DNA from: CBDBZX01 sp965213645
GTDB lineage: Bacteria; Deinococcota; Deinococci; Deinococcales; Trueperaceae
DNA: 64,000 bases
Reading direction: 5' to 3'
Assembly (NCBI GenBank): GCA_965213645.1
Contig: CBDBZX010000002.1
Coordinates: 124,001-188,000, forward strand
Shown piece after piece: positions 16,505 through 26,332 of the stretch. The position numbers and the translations under genes are program-made. Each line of letters opens with the position of its first letter. The stretch's first letter is position 1. The notes under the pieces were generated by a model. It searched no databases and was not told the origin of the DNA. It saw only the letters and a program-made list of their open reading frames with translations.

Positions 16505-18388
16505 ATGCACATCGAACGCGATACGAACGACAATTTGGTCTTAAAAGAGAACTACACCTTTTTTGTGGGGCGAGAAGATGGACAGGTTTTAGAGAGTGAA
16601 CACGGGCTCTACAACCGCGACACACGCTTTTTGAGCCGTTACGCTTGGCGCTTCGGTGACGCCTTTCAGACGCTCCTGACGCATAGCGCTAGACCGGACC
16701 AATTCAGCGCTCACTACGCGAAGATCGAGGGGCCGTCGCAAGTGGTGGGCGTGCAGCGCAGGCTGAACGTATCGGCGCAGGCGCTAACGGATGTGCTCGA
16801 GTTCGAAAACACCAGCCCCGAGGCGCAAACCGTTGAGGTCACTTTGGACCTCGCTGCCGACTTCGCCGACCTCTTCGAAGCGCGGGCGTGGCGCGTCGCT
16901 GAGCGTGATGGCGTCGTTCACGAGACAGAGGAACAGGGCGTGAGGTTTCGCTATAGAGCGAAAGACGGGCTCGAGTTCGCCACCGCCATCACCTTCTCGC
17001 TTGCACCGGCTGAAATGAACGAGGAGACTATAGGGTTTAGGCTCGAGCTTTCTCCTCAAGCGCGCTCAGAGCTGCGCGTCCAAATCTCTTTAGATAGTCC
17101 TTTAGAAAGGAGCGAACCGCGCGACCTCTCGTACAAGATGTGGCGCGAGGGCTTCTCCCTACGGGCAGAAAGCGAGCCTCATCAAGCGGTCTTAGACCAG
17201 GCGATTGACGATCTCCGCGCTCTGCTGCTTTTCACCGAATGCGGGCTCTATCCCTCGGCGGGCATCCCCTGGTACGTCGCCGCCTTTGGACGCGACGCAC
17301 TCCTGACCGCCTACATGTTGCTCCCCCATCAGAGCGAGCTGGCACGCGGCACGCTTCGCTACCTCGCCCGCTATCAGGGTAAAAGCTACGACGACTTTCG
17401 CGCCGAAGCTCCTGGCAAGATCATGCACGAACTCCGCTTCGGCGAGCTGACGCGCACGCAGCAAACCCCGCACAGCCCCTACTACGGCACGGTGGACGCC
17501 CCTGCGCTGTTCGTGATGCTGCTCCATGAGGTGTGGCAGCAAACGGGTGACTTTAGCCTTGTCGAAGAGCTGAAGCCGAACTGGGAAGCGGCGCTCAAGT
17601 GGCTTCAAGAGGATGGCGACGTAGACGGCGACAGCTTCGTGGAGTTTCAAGGCGTCGAGGATTTTGAAGGCGCGAAAGGTCTCTCAGTTCAGTCGTGGAA
17701 AGATTCGTACGACTCGATGAGCCATGCGGACGGAACGTTGGCGCGAGGTGAGCTGGCGGTGAGCGAGGTGCAGGGTTACACCTACGCGGCGTACCGCGCC
17801 GCCGCTACGTTTTATAGCGAGCTGGGAGATGAGGAGGACTCGAGCCGCTACCGTGACGAAGCCGACACGCTCAAAACAGAGTTTCATAAAACGTTCTGGT
17901 TGGATGACATGCAGACCTACGCGATGGCATTAGATGGAGATAAACGACCTCTCAGGGTTCACAACTCCGACGCCGGGCAACTCCTCTGGACGGGCATCGT
18001 CCCCGAAGAGGTCGCGCCCAAGCTCGTCAACACGCTCTTTTCTGACGCGAACTGGTCGGGCTGGGGTGTCCGCACGCTCGGCGCGGATGAGGTGCGCTAC
18101 AACCCCGTCTCGTACCACAACGGCTCGGTCTGGCCGCACGACACAGCTTTGATTGCGGGCGGGCTGGCTCGGTACGGGTTTTCTGAAGAGGCCCGGAAGA
18201 TTCGCGAGGCGACCTTTGAGCTGGCGGCGAGCCAAGCGGACAAGCGGTTACCCGAACTCGTGGCGGGCTACCCTCGAACCATTCCCGAAGGACCGAGCGG
18301 AGCGTCCGCGCCGCCCGTGCCCTATCCGGTGGCGTGCCGCCCGCAGGCGTGGGACGCGGCGGCCCTCTTATACCTCTTGCGGCTCTAA
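16505..18388 (+). CDS. Amylo-alpha-1,6-glucosidase-like glycoside hydrolase
   Basis: 627 residues in two parts: an N-terminal beta-sandwich of the glycogen-debranching N-terminal type (NYTFFVGREDGQVLESEHGL, YNRDTRFLSRYAW) and a C-terminal (alpha/alpha)6 barrel (PWYVAAFGRDALLTAYMLLP, APGKIMHELRFGEL, SYHNGSVWPHDTALIAGGL). These enzymes hydrolyse alpha-linked glucosides. No signal peptide is seen, so it acts in the cytoplasm, probably on the sugar brought in by the upstream permeases. A 220-base gap with a repeat separates it from the permease gene. Exact linkage specificity is not inferable. Confidence 0.85.
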   Translation: MHIERDTNDNLVLKENYTFFVGREDGQVLESEHGLYNRDTRFLSRYAWRFGDAFQTLLTHSARPDQFSAHYAKIEGPSQVVGVQRRLNVSAQALTDVLEFENTSPEAQTVEVTLDLAADFADLFEARAWRVAERDGVVHETEEQGVRFRYRAKDGLEFATAITFSLAPAEMNEETIGFRLELSPQARSELRVQISLDSPLERSEPRDLSYKMWREGFSLRAESEPHQAVLDQAIDDLRALLLFTECGLYPSAGIPWYVAAFGRDALLTAYMLLPHQSELARGTLRYLARYQGKSYDDFRAEAPGKIMHELRFGELTRTQQTPHSPYYGTVDAPALFVMLLHEVWQQTGDFSLVEELKPNWEAALKWLQEDGDVDGDSFVEFQGVEDFEGAKGLSVQSWKDSYDSMSHADGTLARGELAVSEVQGYTYAAYRAAATFYSELGDEEDSSRYRDEADTLKTEFHKTFWLDDMQTYAMALDGDKRPLRVHNSDAGQLLWTGIVPEEVAPKLVNTLFSDANWSGWGVRTLGADEVRYNPVSYHNGSVWPHDTALIAGGLARYGFSEEARKIREATFELAASQADKRLPELVAGYPRTIPEGPSGASAPPVPYPVACRPQAWDAAALLYLLRL

Positions 18389-18410
18389 GCAAGAGGTATA
18401 AGCTCGTTAG

Positions 18411-19109
18411 CTACCGAGGAAGCGCCCTCAGCATCCCCCGCACCACCCGCTTTGCCCGCTTCGCCGCAAGAGGCGTAAACTCCCGAAAGTTCACCTCAGC
18501 CTCGTGGTCCGCCGTGTCACTGATGCTGCGGATGATGACAAAAGGTATAACTGCTTTGGCGCACACTTGCGCCACCGCCGCCCCTTCCATCTCGGCGCAC
18601 GCTGCGCCAAAGTCTTTGCGTAGCTGCGCCACCTTATTTGCGTCGGCGATGAATTGATCGCCTGAAACGACACGCCCGGAGAGAGTTTTGACCTCTTCTA
18701 ACGTCTGCGCCGCTGCTAGTGCCAGGTCGCGCAATCTCTCATCCGCTCTCCAAGCGAGCGGCTCCCCCGGTACTTGCCCCAAGTCGTAGCCGAGCGCCGT
18801 CACGTTGAGGTCATGTTGCAGCGCGTCTGTGCTCACTACGAGGTCGCCTACCTTTAAGGCGGGGTCAACCGCACCTGCAACACCCGTGAAGATAACCCGC
18901 GTGACCCCTTGCATCACGAAAAGTTGCGTTAGCGCCGCCGCATTGACCTTGCCGATACCGCACTCAGCAAGCAATACCTCTTGTTCGTCCAATGCGCCTC
19001 GGTAGAGCGTGAAGGCACCTCTTTGCTCCTTTTGCGTATCGTCCAAAACAGCTAAAAGTTCCTCTAATTCTTCGGGCATCGCGCCAATGATTCCGGTGAG
19101 GTTAGACAA
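18411..19109 (-). CDS. mtnN: 5'-methylthioadenosine/S-adenosylhomocysteine nucleosidase
   Basis: 232 residues. It cleaves adenine from MTA and SAH in methionine salvage. Motifs: GAMPEELEEL at the start, GVAGAVDPALKVGDLVVS near residue 78, SGDQF near 148, EMEGAAVAQV near 173, and the catalytic-loop pattern RSISDTADHEAEVNF. Its start overlaps the stop of the upstream cupin gene by eight bases (19102-19109), so the two are co-transcribed. Confidence 0.92.
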   Translation of the reverse strand: MSNLTGIIGAMPEELEELLAVLDDTQKEQRGAFTLYRGALDEQEVLLAECGIGKVNAAALTQLFVMQGVTRVIFTGVAGAVDPALKVGDLVVSTDALQHDLNVTALGYDLGQVPGEPLAWRADERLRDLALAAAQTLEEVKTLSGRVVSGDQFIADANKVAQLRKDFGAACAEMEGAAVAQVCAKAVIPFVIIRSISDTADHEAEVNFREFTPLAAKRAKRVVRGMLRALPR

Positions 19110-19416
19110 CTTTATCCCCTTTTACGTAGGGGCTTTGCAACACGAAGTGGAGATAGTCAGGTGAACTTTGCGTAAAGGTATGCGCTTCGCCCGGTTCAAC
19201 GACGAGCACGTCTCCTATTTTCAACTCAACCTCTTCTCCACTCACAACAGCAGTACCCCAACCCCTCGCCACTAAATAGACCTCATTCATCTGCGTATGG
19301 TGATGGGATTCGTCAATTCCTTGTGTTGCCCAACCGATAGGGATATTAAGCTCGGCGTTCCAAGGACCTATAAACCAGCCCTTTGCCTGCGTGAAGTCGG
19401 CCACGAGGTGAATCAT
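19102..19416 (-). CDS. Cupin-domain protein
   Basis: A 104-residue one-domain cupin with motif 1 HHHTQMNEVYLVARGWG and motif 2 VVEPGEAHTFTQ. Cupins of this size bind metal at the two His motifs; the reaction is unknown. TAGAAT lies 6 bases before the ATG at 19416 with no Shine-Dalgarno, so the mRNA is probably leaderless. It precedes mtnN with an 8-base overlap. Confidence 0.82.
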   Translation of the reverse strand: MIHLVADFTQAKGWFIGPWNAELNIPIGWATQGIDESHHHTQMNEVYLVARGWGTAVVSGEEVELKIGDVLVVEPGEAHTFTQSSPDYLHFVLQSPYVKGDKVV

Positions 19417-19422
19417 CTTTCT

Positions 19423-19428
19423 ATTCTA
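19423..19428 (-). promoter_or_regulatory. -10 box of a leaderless transcript for the cupin-mtnN unit
   Basis: Minus-strand TAGAAT, six bases from the ATG at 19416. Confidence 0.5.
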
Positions 19429-19491
19429 CTCGTTATTTCGGGTTTTTCTGACTGGCTGACGCGCTGACAAGCCGAATACCTAGCTTGCTGA

Positions 19492-20046
19492 CTAGCTGAC
19501 GTGCTCAAACCTCTCTTTTAGCCCCTCCCACACCTTCTTATTGCCCACAAAAAGCGTCAAGTTCGCCTCTTTGAAGCGGAAGCGCACGCCGTAGAGCGTT
19601 TCACGGCTGCGCGTTTGCTCACTCCAGAAGCGCACGAAGATGAGGTTTGACCAGAGGTAGAGATGGCGGGTGCGGTTGGGCCAGAAGCCGGACAGCTCGA
19701 GCCCCTCCTCAAGGAGGGTCACGCGCGTGCCACCTACGGCCAACGTGAGCGAAAAGGCGCAGAGAATGAGGGGGAGGAGCCAGAAAGGGGTCTCGGGGAG
19801 CGTGGGCCACCTTAGTGAGAGGTTAGGTGACGGAGTAAACCAGCCCAGAGTCAGCGCAACGGAGTAGAGAAAGAGTAAACAACCGAGTGCGCCCAGGGTC
19901 CACACCGAGCGCGTCGCGCGGCTTGGAGCGCGGAGGGTGACTTCAGCGCTACCCGACTTGCCCGGACGCCGCTTGGCGCTCAGCGTGCCGAGGTCGTGCT
20001 CTTCGAAGGCGTCCGCTGTAGGGTTCACGCTGTCCAGAGTGTCCAC
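19492..20046 (-). CDS. Two-helix membrane protein with PH-like domain, function unknown
   Basis: 184 residues with a charged N-terminus and two close hydrophobic segments (TLGALGCLLFLYSVALTLGW and FWLLPLILCAFSLTLAVG), then a soluble part (VTLLEEGLELSGFWPNRTRH and a WSNLIFVRFWSEQ stretch) resembling a bacterial PH-like domain. GTG 20046 has TAGGGT six bases upstream, a leaderless-like spacing. No functional prediction is offered. Confidence 0.6.
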   Translation of the reverse strand: MDTLDSVNPTADAFEEHDLGTLSAKRRPGKSGSAEVTLRAPSRATRSVWTLGALGCLLFLYSVALTLGWFTPSPNLSLRWPTLPETPFWLLPLILCAFSLTLAVGGTRVTLLEEGLELSGFWPNRTRHLYLWSNLIFVRFWSEQTRSRETLYGVRFRFKEANLTLFVGNKKVWEGLKERFEHVS

Positions 20047-20052
20047 CTCTTC

Positions 20053-20058
20053 ACCCTA
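20053..20058 (-). promoter_or_regulatory. Possible leaderless -10 box
   Basis: Minus-strand TAGGGT, six bases before the GTG at 20046. Weak match to TATAAT; listed because of the spacing. Confidence 0.25.
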
Positions 20059-20232
20059 CCCTATGAAAAGGGTATTCGAGGGTGGCCTGAGCCTGTCTTT
20101 GCCCGGACGCCTGTCTTTGCACAGACACAAGGGCTCATCTCCGTTACACTCGACGATGATGTTGCCTTTCCCTCCTTTCCTACGTATTTCACGCGCCGTG
20201 ATAGCCTTACGGGTTACACTTGGAGTAACGTT

Positions 20233-22401
20233 ATGACGAACCCCACGACCCAACCTACGACCCAGCCTACGGTGAGTAAAGTTTACGCCTTCGATGTCTT
20301 CGACACCTGTGTGCTCAGGACGTTTGCCCGCCCCGCCGACCTCTTCTACGCTTTGGCCGTGCGCGTGCTGAGCGCGTGTTTAGGTGAGAACGGTTTCGCT
20401 CAAGAAGAGGTCAGCGAACTTGCGCAGGCGCGAATCGCCGCTGAAAAGCGGGCGCACGTGAATACGAGCAAAGGTGATATCAACCTCGCGGATATCTACG
20501 AGAATTTCACCGAACTTGCAGCTTGGCGCATCTCGCCCGAGTGGATGCAAGCCGAAGAGGTGCGCTTAGAAAAGGCGTCGTTGCGCCCCATTGCCCGCAC
20601 TAAACGCCGCATCGCGGAGCTTAAACGTAATGAGCAGCGAGTCATTTTTATCTCGGACATGTACCTCTCGAAAGAGGTCATTCAAGAGGTCCTTGTCGAG
20701 CACGGTATCGCCACGGCGGATGACCCCTTGTACGTCTCCTCTGAGTTGGAGAAGACCAAGCGTACGGGTGAACTGTTCAAGTACGTGTTAGAGCGCGAAG
20801 GTATCCAGCCGAGCGACCTGCACCACTGCGGCGACAGCATGGTCGGGGATTACTTGGCGGCGCGAAAGTTGGGCGTCAAGGCGGAGCTGTTTGACGTGTC
20901 GCATCTCAACCGCTTCGAGCGAGCGATTTTGGACGACACACACGCGCCGCCTTGGATTACCTCACAGCTCGCGGGGCTCTGCCGCGCCGTGCGGCTCATG
21001 AGTGAGGACGAGGAGGACACCGCCGTTACCGATATTGCCGCGAACGTCGTCGCGCCTCTCTTGGTGAGTTTTGTCCTCTGGACGCTGCAAGACGCGCAGC
21101 AGCGCGGGATTGAGCGCTTGCATTTTGTGGCTCGAGACGGGCAAATTATGCACAAGGTTGCTAGGGAGCTTGCGCAGACGCTGGAGACGCCCGAGTTGCA
21201 CTATCTGTACGGCTCGAGGCAAGCCTGGTATCTCCCCTCGGTTTCGAAGGTGGAAGGCGACGATTTAGCGTTTCTCGTCCTGACGGGCCAGTCGTCTGCA
21301 CCGCGTCACAACCTCAAGCGGCTGGGCCTCAAACCGGAAGATTTAGACGCGCCGCTCCGTGAACACGGCTTTACGCCTGAAACGTGGGACGCGCAGCTTG
21401 ACGAAGCGAGTGAAGCGAGGTTCTGGACCTTTATCTACGACCCCGAGGTCGCGCCTGTCGTGATGAAGCAAGCGAAAGAGGCCAGAGAGGTCGCGCTCGC
21501 TTACTTTGAACAAGAGGGGCTCTTGCGTGACGACAAGTGGGCGCTCGTGGACATCGGTTGGACGCTCCGCACGCAGGCGTCGTTCAGAAAGATTCTGGCC
21601 TCGGCAGGGCAGCCTCACACGCTCGGCTACTACTTAGGCGTTTCCAAAACGCGCTTTTCGGCCACCGATTACGGGCAAGCGAGGGGCTTTTGGTTGGAGG
21701 AGTTCGAGCAGGGCGTGGCGAGCTCGGGCATCAAATACCTCTTTCAGAACAAGGGCCTGATCGACCAGATTTTCACGATGGCGGACCACGGGAGTACGAG
21801 AGGGTACGAGCGGCGCGGCGAAGAGGTCGCGCCTATCCTCTCCGAACTCAAACCCTATCCGCAGCGTGAAGCGTTTTTAGAACAAGTCCACCGCACTGTG
21901 ACGACTTTCGCCGCTGAGCTTGCCAAGACGCCGCTCGTCCATGAGAACGCAAGCGATCTCAAACGTTGCGCCCACCTCGTCACGGGGATGCTCATCGGCA
22001 ACCCGGCGCGGCGCGAGGCGCGGGCGCTCGCCTGGGCTCCCATCAGCGACGACCCCAACGAACTCAGAGCGGTTAAGCTCGCCAAGCCGCTTCACGTTGC
22101 TGACCTCTACAAAATCGCTCGAGATGTCGCTTTGCGCATCAGAGATTCGCGCACCGCTAACACCAAGACCGTGCCGAGCTTGTTTTATAAAGACCTCGCT
22201 TGGGGCTTTTCGTGGCTCGAGGGCTCCGTCGCGCTGTCTGGGCCGAGCGCTAAGCTGACGCTGTGGGCGTACGAACGAGCGCAGTGGCTCAACCGGGAGA
22301 AGAAGGTGTTGGCCCTAAACGTACTCACCGCGCCTCGTAATCTATCGCGCAACCTGTCACGCAAGTTCTCGTCCGTCTTAAAAAGGGAGCGCAGTGGCTA
22401 A
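20233..22401 (+). CDS. HAD-superfamily protein of polysaccharide loci (COG5610-like)
   Basis: 722 residues. The HAD catalytic motif DVFDT holds the nucleophile Asp21 and acid/base Asp24; motif II is FISDMYLSKEV, and motif IV is CGDSMVGDYLAARKLGV. A C-terminal half of about 400 residues begins with LHFVARDGQIMHKVARELA and is of unknown fold, as is usual for these capsule-locus proteins. The likely role is phosphosugar or polyprenyl-phosphate processing; the substrate is unknown. ATG 20233 has GGAG upstream. It overlaps the next glycosyltransferase by eight bases. Confidence 0.8.
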   Translation: MTNPTTQPTTQPTVSKVYAFDVFDTCVLRTFARPADLFYALAVRVLSACLGENGFAQEEVSELAQARIAAEKRAHVNTSKGDINLADIYENFTELAAWRISPEWMQAEEVRLEKASLRPIARTKRRIAELKRNEQRVIFISDMYLSKEVIQEVLVEHGIATADDPLYVSSELEKTKRTGELFKYVLEREGIQPSDLHHCGDSMVGDYLAARKLGVKAELFDVSHLNRFERAILDDTHAPPWITSQLAGLCRAVRLMSEDEEDTAVTDIAANVVAPLLVSFVLWTLQDAQQRGIERLHFVARDGQIMHKVARELAQTLETPELHYLYGSRQAWYLPSVSKVEGDDLAFLVLTGQSSAPRHNLKRLGLKPEDLDAPLREHGFTPETWDAQLDEASEARFWTFIYDPEVAPVVMKQAKEAREVALAYFEQEGLLRDDKWALVDIGWTLRTQASFRKILASAGQPHTLGYYLGVSKTRFSATDYGQARGFWLEEFEQGVASSGIKYLFQNKGLIDQIFTMADHGSTRGYERRGEEVAPILSELKPYPQREAFLEQVHRTVTTFAAELAKTPLVHENASDLKRCAHLVTGMLIGNPARREARALAWAPISDDPNELRAVKLAKPLHVADLYKIARDVALRIRDSRTANTKTVPSLFYKDLAWGFSWLEGSVALSGPSAKLTLWAYERAQWLNREKKVLALNVLTAPRNLSRNLSRKFSSVLKRERSG

Positions 22402-23524
22402 AATTCGCGTCCTCTTTATCCTCAGCGCGGTGCAGCGCAACGGAGCGGTTTTGAGCACGCTCACGACCATGAAGCACTTGGACCCTTCGCGCTATGAGCC
22501 TGCCTTGTTTGTCTTGGGGCGGCGCGGCGAGCCTTGGCCCGAGTTGCTCGAAGGGATTCCCATCACCTACGGCGTTGCGCAGGGCAGGCCCAAAGCGCAC
22601 CATTTCCCGCAGATTTTTGCGAAACTCCTCTGGACGGCGCGGCGTTCGGATGTGCTCGTTGGCGGGCTCGAGATGTCGCCCACCTACCTCGCGATTCTCG
22701 CCGCGAAGCTCACGGGCAAACCCTCGGTGGGCTTCGTGCGCAACTCCTTGCCCGAGCACTTAGCGCGGATGCCTGGGCGCTACAAGACGCTAACGCAACT
22801 GGTTTACCCTCATCTGAGCCGGGCCGTCGCCATCTCCGAAGGGATTAAAGAGAGTTTGACGCGCCTCGTACCGCAGTTAGGAGACCGCACGCGCACCGTC
22901 TACATCCCCCTAGACATCACCAAGACGCAGAGGCGTTCACGTGAGGCGCTACCCGAAGCGGACGCGCACAGACCGTACATTTTGGCGGTGGGGCGGCTCG
23001 AGTACCAGAAGGGCTTCGACCTCTTGCTCCGCGCTTACGCGCAGCTTAAACCCGCGTTGCAGCACAAGCTCGTGTTGATCGGTGAGGGCAAGGAACGCGC
23101 GAAGCTCACCGCGCTTATTCAGGAGCTTAGTTTAGAGGATGACGTGATCATGCCGGGCTATCAAGAGAACCCCTACGCTTGGATGAGTAAGGCGGAGGTG
23201 TTTGTCTCGAGTTCGCGCTACGAAGGCTTCTGCCGCGTCATCGCTGAGGCGTTGGCTATCGGCACGCCTGTTGTCTCAACGGATTGTCCGAGCGGTCCGG
23301 CTGAGGTCTTAGAGGGCGGACGTTACGGCGTGCTGGTCGAGACTGAGAACCCAGACGCTCTAGCGAGCGGTATTCACGCGCTGCTGTGCGACCCCGCCCA
23401 GATGCAGGCGCTGAGCGAGTCAGGGCCGCGCCGCGCCGCGCACTTCACCCCGGAGGCGACGGTGCAGCGCTTCGAGAGCGTGTTAGCCGAAGTGCTGCCG
23501 CGCCTGCGAAAAGAAACAGTTTAA
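22394..23524 (+). CDS. Glycosyltransferase family 4
   Basis: 376-residue GT-B enzyme. The GT4 signature lies in the C-terminal half: ILAVGRLEYQKGFDLLLRAY, LIGEGKERAKL, and SSSRYEGFCRVIAEALAIGT followed by the DCPSGPAEVLEGG nucleotide-sugar site. The N-terminus RVLFILSAVQRNGAVLS is nearly the same as in the protein at 30804-32030, so the two are paralogues. GTG start has GGGAG upstream and overlaps the HAD gene's stop by eight bases. Confidence 0.9.
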   Translation: MAKIRVLFILSAVQRNGAVLSTLTTMKHLDPSRYEPALFVLGRRGEPWPELLEGIPITYGVAQGRPKAHHFPQIFAKLLWTARRSDVLVGGLEMSPTYLAILAAKLTGKPSVGFVRNSLPEHLARMPGRYKTLTQLVYPHLSRAVAISEGIKESLTRLVPQLGDRTRTVYIPLDITKTQRRSREALPEADAHRPYILAVGRLEYQKGFDLLLRAYAQLKPALQHKLVLIGEGKERAKLTALIQELSLEDDVIMPGYQENPYAWMSKAEVFVSSSRYEGFCRVIAEALAIGTPVVSTDCPSGPAEVLEGGRYGVLVETENPDALASGIHALLCDPAQMQALSESGPRRAAHFTPEATVQRFESVLAEVLPRLRKETV

Positions 23525-23525
23525 G

Positions 23526-24362
23526 CTACTCCTCAATTGTCCGCCGATAAAGCGCCTCATCTGCGCTCACGACGAAGTAAGGGTTGAGCAAGTTCTCCTT
23601 GTTATAGCGCAAGCGTTGACCGTCCAAGCCGCCGACAGTTGCCCCCGCGACCTCCGCGACGCACTGCGCGGCGGCGGTGTCCCACTCCATCGTCGGGCCG
23701 AAGCGCGGGTAGAGGTGCGCCGCGCCCTCGGCGACCAAGCAGAGCTTGAGCGAACTGCCAATCGAGAGGCGCTCAATGGGCGCGTAAGCCTCCAACCTCT
23801 CTAAGAGCGCCTCCGTCTCCTCACCTGCGTGCGAACGGCTCGTCACGACTTTGAGCGGCCCCTCCGATGTTGGTTCTGATGTATGTGGCGTGACGTGAAT
23901 AGCCTCTCTCGCTCCGTCTTTAATTTTGAATGCGCCTAAAGGTGACGCGGCCCAGTAGGTCGTCCCCAGCACGGGCGCGTGCACAACCCCGAAGCGCGGC
24001 GTACCCCCCTGAACGAGCGCGATGTTGACCGTAAACTCGCCGTTTCGCTTGACGAACTCTTTCGTGCCGTCCAAGGGGTCAACCAGCCAAAAGGTCGTCC
24101 AGTCTTTGCGCACCTCAAAGGGTGCGGCTTTGGACTCTTCTGACAAGATGGGTATGTCCGGCGTGAGTTGCTGTAAGGATTGGGCGATGACCTCTTGTGA
24201 AGCTAAGTCGGCTTGGGTCAGCGGTGAGTCGTCCTCTTTGTAGGTCACGTCCAAGTCGGTGCGGTTGTAAACCTCTAAGACGGCGCTGCCTGCGCGTTCA
24301 GCCGTTTGGATGAGTTCGGGGACGAGGGTTTGCAAGTCTGAATCGGTGATGGTTGGGCTCAT
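23526..24362 (-). CDS. cysQ: 3'(2'),5'-bisphosphate nucleotidase / inositol monophosphatase family
   Basis: 278 residues with the family metal-binding motifs LSEES, WLVDPLDGTKEFVKRNGEF and MEWDTAAAQC. CysQ-type enzymes remove the 3'-phosphate from PAP or PAPS and protect sulfate assimilation; other family members act on sugars. GTKEF after the DPLDG motif favours the CysQ branch. ATG 24362 is preferred for its AAGGAG six bases upstream; an upstream extension is not family-like. It converges with the GT4 gene, with only one base between stops. Confidence 0.82.
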   Translation of the reverse strand: MSPTITDSDLQTLVPELIQTAERAGSAVLEVYNRTDLDVTYKEDDSPLTQADLASQEVIAQSLQQLTPDIPILSEESKAAPFEVRKDWTTFWLVDPLDGTKEFVKRNGEFTVNIALVQGGTPRFGVVHAPVLGTTYWAASPLGAFKIKDGAREAIHVTPHTSEPTSEGPLKVVTSRSHAGEETEALLERLEAYAPIERLSIGSSLKLCLVAEGAAHLYPRFGPTMEWDTAAAQCVAEVAGATVGGLDGQRLRYNKENLLNPYFVVSADEALYRRTIEE

Positions 24363-24562
24363 AAAGACTCCTTTTGTTTTTGTGAATGGGTGATATTTCG
24401 GTAATATTCGAGAGGTGCTGCGTTGAGGTGAGAAATTATTTGAGACAGATTCACTCGAGCCACCATAACGCAAGCGGCTGAGGGAGGGGTAGCTCGAGCG
24501 TGAGATGAACCGACCTTCGAACTCATATAGCGCACTGCACAAGCGCAACATAAAAAACCTAC

Positions 24563-26332
24563 TTAAAACGGCCAAACACGCGGAATGATCAGCAGCGCGA
24601 TGAGCGCGGTCAAGAGGTTTAAGGGTACGCCGATCTTGAGGTAATCGCCGAACGTGTAGCCGCCGGGTCCGTAGACCATCAGGTTGGTCTGATAGCTAAT
24701 GGGCGTGGCGAAGCTCGCCGACGCCGCCATGATGATGCCGATGGCGAAGGGCATGAAGTTCACGTCTAAGTCGGTGGCTAAAGAGAGCGCGATGGGGAAG
24801 ACCAAGACCGCCGCCGCGTTATTCGTAATCAGGCTGCTGAAGAGCGTCGTGACTGCGTAGAGCACGGCGAGGACGGCTAAGGGTTGCGTGCCCGCCAAAC
24901 CGACGAGGCTCTGCGCTAAGGCTTGCGCCGCGCCCGTCACCTCCAAGGCTTCACCGATGCCAAAGGCCGCCGCGATGGTGATGAGCACCCGCCAATCCAC
25001 GCTCTGCCGCGCCACTGCGCCCGTGCAGCAGCGCGTGATGATCATCATGCCTGCGGCGAGCATAGCCGCTTCTAAAATCGGCAAGAGTCCCGAGATAACG
25101 ACGAGGATCATCGCCGCTAAAATCGCGACGGCGATGAGCGCTTTGTCATAGCGGGGCGGCGTCGAGTTGGCGACGCCGCTGACCAAGAAGAAGTCTCGAG
25201 AGTTGCGCTGCTGCTCTACAAAAGACGACTTGGCCTCCAAGAGCAGCGTGTCGCCGGGGCGCAGCACGATGTCGCCGACCTTGCGCTTGACCCGCTCGCC
25301 ATTTCTCGCTACCGCGATAATGACCGCGTTGTAAAACGAGCGAAAGTTCCCCTCGCGGATGCTCTGACCGACTAGCGGGCAACTCCCCGAGACCACCGCC
25401 TCGATAAGCATTCGCTCCGAGCGCTGTCCGTCCAGCTTAAAAATCTGATTCGTCGCGGGCGTGATGCCGCGAATCTTCTGCAAGTCCGCCACCGACTCGA
25501 CAATGCCGACAAAGAGCAGCCGGTCCTGCGCTTGCAAGGTCTCCTGCGGCGAGACGGCGGGCAGGATGTGTCCTTTGCGGTCGATTTCAGCTAGGTACAT
25601 ACCCGGCAGTTGCCGAAGCCCGGCGTCCTCGATGCTCTGACCGACGAGCGACCCCCCTTCTTCGACGAGCATCTCGACGCTGTACTCCTTGGGGTTGTCG
25701 AGCCACCGCGTCTTCGAGGCGTTGTCGGGCAGGAGCCAGCGGCCCGCCAAGAGGATGAAGCCGAAGCCGATGAGGGCGGTGGGCAAGCCCACCCAGGCGA
25801 GCGAAAACATCCCCAAGCTGGGCAGCCCGGCGCGGCTCACGAGGAGGCCATTCACCACTAAGTTCGTGCTCGTGCCGATGAGCGTACAGGTTCCCCCTAA
25901 AATCGCGGCGTACGAAAGCGGAATCATCAGTTTGGAGACGGCGAGCTGATGACGCCGCGCCCAGTCGTTGACCGCCGGGATGAGCATGGCGACGACGGGC
26001 GTGTTGTTCAAAAACGCGCTGATGAGCGTTACGGGCGTCATCAGCCTGAGCTGCGCCCCCGCTAGCGACTTGGGTTTGCCCAACAGCCGCTGCGAGAGCC
26101 AGTTAATACCACCCGTCTCCTGCAAGCCCGCCACGACGACGTAGAGGATACCCACCGTGATCACGCCCGGATTGGCGAAGCCTGAAAACGCCTCTTCGGG
26201 GGAGAGAATACCGAAGACGAGCAGCAGCGTGAGCCCGGCGCTCAAGATGATGTCGGGGCTGACCCGCGTGAAGGTGAGCAGCCCGACTAAAAACAGCACT
26301 AGGCTGACCGTGAACCAGGCGTCAAGGCTCAT
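24563..26332 (-). CDS. SLC13-type anion permease with two RCK_C (TrkA-C) domains
   Basis: 589 residues, about eleven helices. Conserved SLC13 motifs occur in both halves (LNNTPVVAMLIPAVNDW near residue 107 and LITNNAAAVLVFPIAL near 495). Between the halves are two regulatory TrkA-C domains (VGQSIEDAGLRQLPGMYLAE and VGQSIREGNFRSFYNAVIIA). Such proteins carry sulfate, phosphate or dicarboxylates. The neighbour CysQ suggests sulfate, but this is inference. ATG 26332 has AGAGG upstream. Confidence 0.88.
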   Translation of the reverse strand: MSLDAWFTVSLVLFLVGLLTFTRVSPDIILSAGLTLLLVFGILSPEEAFSGFANPGVITVGILYVVVAGLQETGGINWLSQRLLGKPKSLAGAQLRLMTPVTLISAFLNNTPVVAMLIPAVNDWARRHQLAVSKLMIPLSYAAILGGTCTLIGTSTNLVVNGLLVSRAGLPSLGMFSLAWVGLPTALIGFGFILLAGRWLLPDNASKTRWLDNPKEYSVEMLVEEGGSLVGQSIEDAGLRQLPGMYLAEIDRKGHILPAVSPQETLQAQDRLLFVGIVESVADLQKIRGITPATNQIFKLDGQRSERMLIEAVVSGSCPLVGQSIREGNFRSFYNAVIIAVARNGERVKRKVGDIVLRPGDTLLLEAKSSFVEQQRNSRDFFLVSGVANSTPPRYDKALIAVAILAAMILVVISGLLPILEAAMLAAGMMIITRCCTGAVARQSVDWRVLITIAAAFGIGEALEVTGAAQALAQSLVGLAGTQPLAVLAVLYAVTTLFSSLITNNAAAVLVFPIALSLATDLDVNFMPFAIGIIMAASASFATPISYQTNLMVYGPGGYTFGDYLKIGVPLNLLTALIALLIIPRVWPF

